Assembly (NCBI GenBank): GCA_050743265.1
Contig: JBOGEN010000117.1
Location: 1-29,011 of the forward strand
Length of the DNA stretch: 29,011 bases
DNA from: JBOGEN01 sp050743265
GTDB lineage: Bacteria > Actinomycetota > Actinomycetes > JBOGEN01
Reading direction: 5' to 3'
The position numbers and the translations under genes were made by a program. The first letter of the stretch is position 1, and every line of letters begins with the position of its first letter. Below are positions 21,169-27,530 of the stretch, in pieces. Below the pieces are notes generated by a model that had not been told where the DNA came from, made no database searches, and saw only the letters and a program-made list of their open reading frames with translations.

Positions 21169-22042
21169 AGACCTTGGCCTTGCGGATGTCGCCGTCGGGG
21201 TCGAGCAGGTACGCCCCCTCGCCCATGTGCGTCCCGTCGGACGTGGCGTTGCTGAGGATCGACTGCGACGCCCCCCAGTACTGATCCAGCGGGGTCGAGA
21301 TCCCCTGCCCCACGTGGAGCCGCAGGGTTGCTCCGGGGAGGAGCACGGTGCCCGCGGGGAAGATGTAGCGCTTCGGCGTCGAGTCCCGGACCCACCATCC
21401 GGCCAGGGAGATCGCGACGGTCGCGTTGCGGTTCTTGATCGACACGATCTCGCCGTTGGGGTTCGCGTCGTCAATGCCCGGTGCGTCCCACTGGACGGTC
21501 ATGCCGAGGTGGCTGTTCTGGTTCGGACCCTGGCCGCAGGCGTCGGCGTCCCAGATCCTCGTGTTCTTCGCACGGGCCTGCTCGGCGAGCTGGTGGTACT
21601 CGAGGTTGTGCGCGTACTCGAGCGGGCCGGGGAGCCACACGGCGCGGCCCTCGCGCACCATCGTCCGGGGCAGGTTGAGGAACTCGCCTCCCCCCTGCGC
21701 GACGAGGACGGTGCGGCGCAGCCGTACGCCGCTCATGTTGTTCTTGTCGATCGAGTGCAGGTGGACGATCCGGCCCAGGGCGAGCTCCTTGGCCCGCTTG
21801 TGCGCAGCGGGGCCGTGGCACCGGGACTTCTCCGGCGTGTCGATGCCGGTGAAACGCACCAGCCGGGGCGTGGACGTGCCGTCACCCCACAGGTCGACCT
21901 TGACGGTGTCCCCGTCCACGACGCCGACGACGCGCCCCCGCTCCTGGAACTGTTCTCCTGCAGCCACGGCCGGCGTGGCGAAGGCCACCAGAGCGGCGCC
22001 AGAAACCGCCGCGAGCATGCTGATCTTGAGCGAGACCGCCAT
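21155..22042 (-). CDS. Exported thermonuclease with a lamin-tail domain (copy 1)
   Basis: Probable secreted Ca-dependent nuclease of 295 residues. Signal peptide 1-29 (basic end, hydrophobic core, cleavage near VAA). The SNase-like domain (about 33-165) keeps the catalytic set of staphylococcal nuclease: VVDGDT (D45, equivalent to D21), VRFTG (R63, R35), IDTPE (D68, T69, E71; D40, T41, E43) and a candidate for R87 at R107 in SGVRLRR. From about 180 to 290 a beta-rich lamin-tail-like domain follows (NPNGEIVSIKNRN, LAGWWVRDS, FPAGTVLLPGATLRLHVG). C75 and C169 could form a disulfide. ATG 22042 has GGGGGG before it, matching the leader of copy 2; an in-frame ATG 42 bases upstream is not preceded by a signal-like sequence. 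Confidence 0.85.
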   Translation of the reverse strand: MAVSLKISMLAAVSGAALVAFATPAVAAGEQFQERGRVVGVVDGDTVKVDLWGDGTSTPRLVRFTGIDTPEKSRCHGPAAHKRAKELALGRIVHLHSIDKNNMSGVRLRRTVLVAQGGGEFLNLPRTMVREGRAVWLPGPLEYAHNLEYHQLAEQARAKNTRIWDADACGQGPNQNSHLGMTVQWDAPGIDDANPNGEIVSIKNRNATVAISLAGWWVRDSTPKRYIFPAGTVLLPGATLRLHVGQGISTPLDQYWGASQSILSNATSDGTHMGEGAYLLDPDGDIRKAKVWPSL

Positions 22043-22059
22043 CGTTCCCCCCGGAAACC

Positions 22060-22075
22060 ACGCGCGATCGCGCGT
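22060..22075. promoter_or_regulatory. 16-bp perfect palindrome in the leader of nuclease gene 1
   Basis: ACGCGCGATCGCGCGT is a perfect inverted repeat 17 bases before the start codon (22042), just downstream of a TACCGT hexamer. It would form a stem or a dimeric operator at the 5' end of the transcript. Nothing equivalent was seen before copy 2. Confidence 0.4.
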
Positions 22076-22084
22076 CGGCTTCAC

Positions 22085-22090
22085 ACGGTA
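22085..22090 (-). promoter_or_regulatory. Candidate -10 element (TACCGT) of nuclease gene 1
   Basis: Minus-strand TACCGT lies 42 bases before ATG 22042. The predicted transcript would begin close to the 16-bp palindrome. Confidence 0.33.
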
Positions 22091-22201
22091 AGGACACGAA
22101 TCGCGTCGTGGGCCATGTTCGGCAATATCAAGGAACGGGGCGGTCCGTCCCGTGACTCGGTGTCCTGGCGCACGCCGCCGGGTGTGGGCGGGCCCGGGCT
22201 G

Positions 22202-23098
22202 TCACGGGTAGAGGTGCCGGCGGCGGATGTCCCCGTCGCGGTCGACCAGGTACGCGCCGTCACCGAGCGCCCGCTCGTCGAACGAGGCGTTGAGGAACCT
22301 CGGGACGGGCGAGCACCAGTAGTGCGTGAGGGCGGTCCTGTTCCCGCATCCTGAGCGCAGGACGAGCGTCCTGCCGGCCGGCACGGAGGTACCGCGGGGG
22401 AACACGTAGCGGTACGGGCTCGCGTCCCTGACCCACCAGCCGCCCAGGCGCAACGTCGCACTCTTGTTCCGGTTCTCGACCAGGACGCGTTCGCCGTTGA
22501 GGTTCTGCGCGTCGACCCCCGGCGCGTCCGGGTGGACCTCCACATGGATGTGCGCCGCCTGCTGAGGGCCCCACCCGCAGGCTCGGCCGTTCCAGATCCG
22601 GCGGTGCCCGGCAGCGGCCGCGTCGGCGAGCCGCCGGTACTCCCGGTTGTGTGCCCACTCCAGGGGTTTCGGTGAGGCCGTCGCCCGGCTCTCGACGATG
22701 AGGGTCCGCGCCCGGTTCTTGAACGAGCCGTCGGGCCGTCGCACGAGAACGGTGCGCAGGAGCCTCATCCTGCTCATGCTCGCCGGGTCGATGCCCAGGA
22801 GGCGCGTCCGGTGCCCGAGGGCGAGCCCACGAGTCCTTGCCGTGGCCGCTGCCGCGTGACACTGGCCGATCTCGTTCGCGTTGACGCCGGTGAACCGGAC
22901 GCTCTTGGGCGTCCGGGTGCCGTCGCCCCACACGTCCACGAGCACGGTGTCGCCGTCGACGATCTTCACGGTGCGACCGCGTTCCTGGAGCGTCTCGGGG
23001 CCCACTCCGGATGCGACGGTCGCCGCTCCGAGCAGTGAGGTCCCCGCGAGGCCCGTGGCGAGACCTGCGGCCAGCATGGTTCGACGGACGGGTGCCAT
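22202..23098 (-). CDS. Exported SNase-like protein with lamin-tail domain and altered metal motif (copy 2)
   Basis: Tandem paralog of copy 1, 298 residues, same layout: signal peptide 1-about 30 (MAPVRRTMLAAGLATGLAG), SNase-like domain 38-170 and lamin-tail-like domain 185-298. It shares the strings LQERGR, VDGDTV, WGDGT, VRFTG, RTVLV, GGWWVRD and DGDI with copy 1. The key metal and catalytic stretch differs: where copy 1 has IDTPE this protein has VNANE (N73, A74, N75, E76). D50, R68 and a candidate R112 remain. Loss of the aspartate ligand and threonine suggests lost or changed nuclease activity. ATG 23098 has GGGGGG upstream as in copy 1; a longer frame to 23191 lacks a signal sequence at its start. 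Confidence 0.8.
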   Translation of the reverse strand: MAPVRRTMLAAGLATGLAGTSLLGAATVASGVGPETLQERGRTVKIVDGDTVLVDVWGDGTRTPKSVRFTGVNANEIGQCHAAAATARTRGLALGHRTRLLGIDPASMSRMRLLRTVLVRRPDGSFKNRARTLIVESRATASPKPLEWAHNREYRRLADAAAAGHRRIWNGRACGWGPQQAAHIHVEVHPDAPGVDAQNLNGERVLVENRNKSATLRLGGWWVRDASPYRYVFPRGTSVPAGRTLVLRSGCGNRTALTHYWCSPVPRFLNASFDERALGDGAYLVDRDGDIRRRHLYP

Positions 23099-23156
23099 CG
23101 GTCCCCCCGTGGGATCGGCAGTCGCCGCGTCCCCCGATGCCGCGTCCTTGCTCTCG

Positions 23157-23162
23157 ACGCTA
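23157..23162 (-). promoter_or_regulatory. Candidate -10 element (TAGCGT) of nuclease gene 2, overlapping a stop codon
   Basis: The minus-strand hexamer TAGCGT begins with the TAG stop codon of the upstream peptidase gene (23160-23162). It lies 58 bases before ATG 23098. Confidence 0.33.
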
Positions 23163-23984
23163 GGCGCGTTCTCCGCCGGGGTTGAGGGCACGTTCTGCCC
23201 GGATCTGATGACGAGCCGTGACCCGGGCGGTGAGCTTCGACCTGGTTGTCAGTAACGGAGCCGGTTGGTCCGGCTGTGCTATGGACGCCGGGCGTGACGT
23301 ACCGTGACCAGCCTCGACGAGGGCGTCGAACAGGGACTGGTGGCCGACCATCTCGGGATGCCACTGGACGCCGAGGCAGAACGTGGCGGAGGGGTCCTCG
23401 AGGCACTCGGGTAGCCCGTCCGGAGCCCGGCCCGTGACGGTGAGGGTGCCCGGGTCGGCGACCCCCTGGTGGTGCCCGGAGTTCACGGTGAGCGCTGCCC
23501 CGAGCAGCTCCGAGGCGCGGGAGCCGGGGTCGAGCTCGACCAGGTGCTCACTCCACTCCCCGCCCCAGGCGCCGTGCTCGGCGTACGGGGGGACGTCGGG
23601 CAGGTGCTGGTGCAGCGTGCCCCCGTGGGCCACGGCCATGACCTGCATCCCCCGGCACACTCCGAGCACCGGCAGGTCCCGCGCCCGGGCCGTGAGCACC
23701 AGGGCCAGCTCGGTCTCGTCCTGCTCGTGCACCACGTCCACCGTCAGGGGGTGGCGCTCCGCGCCGTACCGGCCGGGGTCGAGGTCCTGCCCGCCGGTCA
23801 GGACGAGGGCGTCCACCGCGTCGAGGACCGACGTGTCCACCCCTCCGGGCGGCAGGACGATCACCTCCGCCCCGGCGGCACGCAGGCTCCGCAGGTACGC
23901 GACGGGGACGTGCACCGCCTCGTCCCGCCACGCGTCGTGCGCGATCGGGCCGACCGACGACGTGAGACCGACGAGGGGTCGCAT
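23160..23984 (-). CDS. Gamma-glutamyl-gamma-aminobutyrate hydrolase family peptidase (C26)
   Basis: Class I glutamine-amidotransferase-like hydrolase of 274 residues, PuuD type, which cleaves gamma-glutamyl bonds. The triad is present: nucleophile C110 in LGVCRGMQ, H209 and E211 in QWHPE; the oxyanion region LTGGQDLDP (62-70) and VNSGHHQG (167-174) fit. The usual fold ends near residue 225 (LFDALVEAG). A further ~47 residues (PDQPAPLLTTRSKLTARVTARHQIRAERAL) have no family likeness and may be a read-through or recent extension. No putrescine or GABA gene is nearby. The start is ATG 23984, with no ribosome site but a CACAGT hexamer seven bases upstream; GTG 23993 is an alternative. Confidence 0.82.
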   Translation of the reverse strand: MRPLVGLTSSVGPIAHDAWRDEAVHVPVAYLRSLRAAGAEVIVLPPGGVDTSVLDAVDALVLTGGQDLDPGRYGAERHPLTVDVVHEQDETELALVLTARARDLPVLGVCRGMQVMAVAHGGTLHQHLPDVPPYAEHGAWGGEWSEHLVELDPGSRASELLGAALTVNSGHHQGVADPGTLTVTGRAPDGLPECLEDPSATFCLGVQWHPEMVGHQSLFDALVEAGHGTSRPASIAQPDQPAPLLTTRSKLTARVTARHQIRAERALNPGGERA

Positions 23985-23991
23985 GGCGGAC

Positions 23992-23997
23992 ACTGTG
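23992..23997 (-). promoter_or_regulatory. Weak -10 element (CACAGT) before the C26 peptidase gene
   Basis: Minus-strand CACAGT lies seven bases before ATG 23984 in a stretch without a ribosome site. The match to TANNNT is imperfect. Confidence 0.22.
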
Positions 23998-24178
23998 CCA
24001 GGGCGACCGGCCTTCTGCCCGCGTACGACGCGCCCGGATTGTCCGTTCGGTCCCACGTACCCAGCGTCTCAGCAGGTGGACTCCGGACCGGGAATCCCCG
24101 GCGTGGCGGCACGGTTGGACGGGGAGAACCACCTGAGAACCGCTGAAGAACGTACCCACCACCACGAACGGAGTCACC

Positions 24179-25357
24179 GTGTCGCTGCCGCCTCTGGTCG
24201 AACCCGCCCCGGAGCTGAGCGTCGACGAGGTGAAGCGCTACTCGCGTCACCTCATCATCCCCGACGTCGGGATGGTGGGGCAGAAGCGGCTGAAGAACTC
24301 CAAGGTGCTCGTCGTGGGCGCGGGCGGGCTCGGGTCACCGGCGCTGATGTACCTCGCCGCCGCAGGCGTGGGGACGCTCGGCGTCATCGACTTCGACGTC
24401 GTGGACGAGTCGAACCTGCAGCGCCAGATCATCCACGGGCAGAGCGACATCGGCCGGTCCAAGGCCGAGTCCGCCCGGGACACGATCCGTGAGGCCAACC
24501 CGTACGTCGACGTCGTCCTGCACCAGGAGCGTCTCGACTCCTCCAACGCGATGGAGATCTTCGCACCGTACGACCTCGTCGTGGACGGGACCGACAATTT
24601 CGCCACCCGCTACCTCGTCAACGACGCCTGCGTGCTGCTGAACAAGCCGTACGTGTGGGGCTCGATCTTCCGGTTCGACGGGCAGGCGAGCGTGTTCTGG
24701 TCCGAGCACGGGCCCTGCTACCGCTGCCTCTACCCGGAGCCGCCGCCGCCCGGCATGGTCCCCTCCTGCGCGGAGGGCGGGGTGCTCGGCGTGCTCTGCG
24801 CGTCCATCGGCTCGATCCAGGTCAACGAGGCCATCAAGGTGCTCACCGGGATCGGTGAGCCGCTGGTCGGGCGCCTTGTCGTGTACGACGCGCTGGAGAT
24901 GGAATACCGCCAGGTCAAGGTCCGCAAGGACCCCGAGTGCCCGGTGTGCGGCAAGAACCCGACGGTCACCGAGCTCATCGACTACGAGGCCTTCTGCGGC
25001 ACGGTCTCCGACGAGGCCGCCGAGGCGGCGAAGGACTCCACGATCTCCGTCACCGACCTCAAGGCGATGATGGACAACGGCGAGAACATCTACCTCGTCG
25101 ACGTCCGCGAGCCCAACGAGTACGAGATCGTCTCGATCCCGGGGGCGACGCTGATCCCCAAGGGCGACATCCTCTCGGGCGAGGCGCTCTCGACGCTGCC
25201 GCAGCACAAGCGCGTCGTGCTCCACTGCAAGAGCGGCGGACGTTCGGCCGAGGCCCTCGCTGCGCTGAAGGCCGCCGGCTTCTCCGACGCTGTCCACGTG
25301 GGTGGCGGCGTGCTGGCCTGGGCGAACCAGATCGACCCGAGCCTTCCCACATACTGA
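24179..25357 (+). CDS. moeZ: MoeZ: adenylyltransferase/sulfurtransferase with rhodanese domain
   Basis: Activates the C-terminus of small sulfur-carrier proteins (MoaD/CysO/ThiS type) by adenylation and transfers sulfur, serving molybdopterin, cysteine and thiamine-type pathways. It has 392 residues in two parts. The ThiF/MoeB domain (about 15-270) has the ATP loop VVGAGGLGSP (46-54), IDFDVVDESNLQRQ (70-83), DGTDNFATR and zinc cysteines C180, C183, C254, C257. The rhodanese domain (290-392) has DVREPNEYE and the active loop HCKSGGRS (C350). GTG 24179 has CGGAGT upstream. The 194-base gap before it shows no promoter I can defend. It matches moeB1/moeZ (Rv3206c) and marks the return to the conserved backbone. 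Confidence 0.94.
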   Translation: MSLPPLVEPAPELSVDEVKRYSRHLIIPDVGMVGQKRLKNSKVLVVGAGGLGSPALMYLAAAGVGTLGVIDFDVVDESNLQRQIIHGQSDIGRSKAESARDTIREANPYVDVVLHQERLDSSNAMEIFAPYDLVVDGTDNFATRYLVNDACVLLNKPYVWGSIFRFDGQASVFWSEHGPCYRCLYPEPPPPGMVPSCAEGGVLGVLCASIGSIQVNEAIKVLTGIGEPLVGRLVVYDALEMEYRQVKVRKDPECPVCGKNPTVTELIDYEAFCGTVSDEAAEAAKDSTISVTDLKAMMDNGENIYLVDVREPNEYEIVSIPGATLIPKGDILSGEALSTLPQHKRVVLHCKSGGRSAEALAALKAAGFSDAVHVGGGVLAWANQIDPSLPTY

Positions 25358-25441
25358 GCGTTTCGATCACCCATCAGGGCGTGACCCCGGCGCGGGGCGC
25401 TCGTTGGACGGGAGACAGCCGCCCGTCCGAGGAGCAAGCCC

Positions 25442-26299
25442 ATGCGCCTGCCGCGCCCGTTCCTCCGGCCCCGCGTACGACGCGTGGCCGGGGCCGGTGT
25501 CGTCGCTGTCCTGCTGGTCGCCGCGGTGGCAGGTGGTCCAGCCGGTGTCGCCTCGGCCGAGCCGCGCTGGGCGGCGGCCGGGACGGCCGCGGTGCACCCG
25601 GGTGTCGCGACGCACACGGCGGGCGGCCAGTGCACGTCCAACTTCGTCTTCACCCGGGGCTCAGCTGTCCTGCTCGGCCAGGCTGCGCACTGCGCGGGGA
25701 CGGGCGGTGCCACCGAGACCGACGGGTGTGACTCGCACTCCCGTCCGCTCGGGACGCGGGTCAGGATCGAGGGCGCGCAGCACCGGGGCACGCTCGTGTA
25801 CTCGTCCTGGCGGGCGATGCAGGCCTCCGGTGAGTCGAACGCGAACACCTGCGCGTACAACGACCTCGCCCTCGTCCGGGTCCACCGGGCCGACCGGGGC
25901 AAGGTCAACCCGTCGGTGCCGTTCTGGGGCGGGCCGACGGGGGTCGCGCGTGGCGGGACGGCCACCGGCGACGCCGTGTTCTCGTACGGCAACTCCTCGC
26001 TCCGCCTCGGTCTGGCGCCGCTGAGCCCCAAGACGGGCACCAGCCTGGGTGACACCGGCGGCGGCTGGTCGCACGACGTCCTCACGGCGAGCCCCGGCGT
26101 TCCCGGCGACTCGGGCTCGGCCTTCCTGGCCGCGAACGGCAAGGCGCTAGGCACGTTGAGCACGCTCGCGCTCGCGCCCCTGCCCGGCAGCAACGGCGTC
26201 GGCAACCTCGCCAAGGAGATGGCGTACGCGAGATCCCATGGCATGAGCGGCCTGAAGCTCGTCCGTGGCACACAGCCCTTCACCAGGCTGCTGCCCTAG
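25442..26299 (+). CDS. Exported trypsin-like serine protease
   Basis: Secreted protein of 285 residues. Signal peptide 1-about 40: a basic RPFLRPRVRR end, the hydrophobic VVAVLLVAAVA and cleavage near ASA-EP. The chymotrypsin-fold triad is visible as H83 in QAAHCAG, D141 in YNDLALVRV and S224 in PGDSGSAF. C64 and C84, and C96 and C137, may pair. The region before the catalytic histidine is short and no pro-domain of streptogrisin type is recognised. C-terminal residues 240-285 carry an unremarkable helix-like end. ATG 25442 has GAGGAG nine bases upstream. It sits between moeZ and the alkyltransferase-like gene, where mycobacteria lack a protease, and is followed by a hairpin terminator. Confidence 0.85.
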   Translation: MRLPRPFLRPRVRRVAGAGVVAVLLVAAVAGGPAGVASAEPRWAAAGTAAVHPGVATHTAGGQCTSNFVFTRGSAVLLGQAAHCAGTGGATETDGCDSHSRPLGTRVRIEGAQHRGTLVYSSWRAMQASGESNANTCAYNDLALVRVHRADRGKVNPSVPFWGGPTGVARGGTATGDAVFSYGNSSLRLGLAPLSPKTGTSLGDTGGGWSHDVLTASPGVPGDSGSAFLAANGKALGTLSTLALAPLPGSNGVGNLAKEMAYARSHGMSGLKLVRGTQPFTRLLP

Positions 26300-26330
26300 C
26301 GGCAGCGCAAGCGCGGCGCGGGGCCCGCTG

Positions 26331-26358
26331 CCCGACCGCCCTCGGGGGGGTGGTCGGG
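26331..26358 (+). terminator. Stem-loop terminator after the protease gene
   Basis: CCCGACCGCC (26331-26340) pairs with GGTGGTCGGG (26349-26358): ten base pairs with one G-U, loop of eight bases, 32 bases after the stop. No T-tract, as usual in this group. Confidence 0.6.
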
Positions 26359-26456
26359 CTCGGGCTCCGCGTTGCGTCATGTCAGGCTCCCTCGCTGCCT
26401 GCGAGACTCCCTTGCGTTCTGGTGCGCCGCCCTGCGTCCCGGAGGTGACCCCGTCG

Positions 26457-26756
26457 ATGGACCCCACGCCGTTCGCCGAGCGGGTGCTCGACGCGGTGGA
26501 ACGCATCCCGGCCGGGCGGGTGATGGCCTACTCCGACGTGTCCGAGTACCTCGGCGAGGGAGGCCCGCGCGCGGTGGGGCGGGTGATGGCCACCTACGGC
26601 GGAGGTGTCGCGTGGTGGCGGGTGATCCGCGCGGACGGGACGCCGCCGCCGGGCCACGTCCGCGAAGCGCTCGCGCGGCTGCGTGAGGAGGGCGCGCCGA
26701 TGCGTCCGGGCGGGGCACGGGTCGACATGGCGCGAGCACGATGGGACGGCACGTAA
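26457..26756 (+). CDS. Alkyltransferase-like protein (ATL), MGMT fold without the acceptor cysteine
   Basis: DNA-lesion-binding protein of 99 residues with the C-terminal domain of O6-alkylguanine-DNA alkyltransferase. The helix-turn-helix and arginine finger are seen in PAGRVMAYSDVSEYLG (18-33, Y25) and GPRAVGRVMA (36-45). Alkyltransferases carry P-C-H-R-V; here the site reads A52-W53-W54-R55-V56, with tryptophan at the cysteine position as in ATL proteins, which bind O6-alkylguanine without repairing it and hand it to nucleotide excision repair. ATG 26457 has GGAGGTGA eight bases upstream; the GTG within that site is in frame but less likely. It stands where Rv3204 stands relative to adnA. 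Confidence 0.85.
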   Translation: MDPTPFAERVLDAVERIPAGRVMAYSDVSEYLGEGGPRAVGRVMATYGGGVAWWRVIRADGTPPPGHVREALARLREEGAPMRPGGARVDMARARWDGT

Positions 26757-26784
26757 CCCGGTCGAGCGCGTGGGCGCTCCGTGC

Positions 26785-26790
26785 CAGACT
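26785..26790 (+). promoter_or_regulatory. Weak -10 element (CAGACT) before the LysE-type gene
   Basis: CAGACT lies six bases before GTG 26797, with no ribosome site. The placement matches the other leaderless-looking starts. Confidence 0.33.
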
Positions 26791-26796
26791 CGCCGG

Positions 26797-27420
26797 GTGA
26801 GCGCCGCCGATCTGCTCGGGTTCCTCGTAGCCGTGGCCTTGCTGGCGATGGTGCCCGGCCCGGCGTCCGTCCTCGTGATCCGGCGCAGCGCGTTGCACGG
26901 CGCGGGTGCCGCCCTGCCCGTCGTCGCCGGCATCGAGCTCGGCATCTTCACGTGGGCGGCCGTCTCCGCGTTCGGCGTCGCGGCCTTGGTCACGGCGAGC
27001 GAGACCGCGTACATCGTGCTCAAGGTGGTCGGGGCGTGCGTGCTCGTCGGCCTCGGCGCGCATGCATGGGTGACGTCGCGGCGTCTCGACGCCCACCTGC
27101 CGGAGCCCCCCGCCCGGCGACACCACTGGCGCGGGTTCGGCTTGGGTGCGGTGACGAACCTGGCCAACCCGAAGGCGGCGGTGTTCGCGTTCGCGTTCTA
27201 CCCGCAGTTCGTGCCGGCGAGCGCGGACGTCGTGCGGACCACGCTGCTGCTCGCCCTCCTCCAGGTGGTCGTCGACGGGACGTGGTACGTGCTGCTGGCG
27301 GGTGCCGTCGGACGTGCCCGGGCGTTCTTCACCCGCGCGGCCGTGCGCCGCCGCCTGGAACGGCTGACCGGAACCGTGCTGATCGCCCTCGGGGTACGGC
27401 TGGCGGCCGACCACCCCTGA
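26797..27420 (+). CDS. LysE/RhtB family amino-acid exporter
   Basis: Inner-membrane exporter of 207 residues, likely for an amino acid or derivative. About six hydrophobic segments are present. Family marks: MVPGPASVLVIRRSALHGAGAALPVVAGIELG near the N-terminus (the P-G-P turn after helix 1) and FGLGAVTNLANPKAAVFAFAFYPQFV (N-P-K in the middle loop). A cytoplasmic Arg/His-rich loop (about 90-108) separates the halves. GTG 26797 is the start that puts helix 1 at the N-terminus; a longer frame to 26683 overlaps the alkyltransferase-like gene and is Arg-rich. The gap of 40 bases to the ATL gene allows co-transcription. Confidence 0.88.
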   Translation: MSAADLLGFLVAVALLAMVPGPASVLVIRRSALHGAGAALPVVAGIELGIFTWAAVSAFGVAALVTASETAYIVLKVVGACVLVGLGAHAWVTSRRLDAHLPEPPARRHHWRGFGLGAVTNLANPKAAVFAFAFYPQFVPASADVVRTTLLLALLQVVVDGTWYVLLAGAVGRARAFFTRAAVRRRLERLTGTVLIALGVRLAADHP

Positions 27421-27530
27421 CCCGCCGCGTCCCTGTGCTGTCGCACCTGCGTGATCTCATGGCGCCCGCGTGGGAGTCACGAGGTGCCCCGCGCGCTGTG
27501 CACGTGAACAGATGCGAGGGCGGGGAGTGC

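Noticed and set aside
22117..22134. GTTC...GAAC inverted pair as a possible LexA SOS box before nuclease gene 1
   Set aside because: The arms are only four bases and the 12-base spacing and flanks do not fit the actinobacterial SOS box.
23240..23262. TTGTCAGTA string resembling the damage-inducible (PafBC-type) promoter element
   Set aside because: It lies on the plus strand inside the C26 peptidase gene, has no TANNNT at the right distance and points away from any plus-strand gene for 900 bases.
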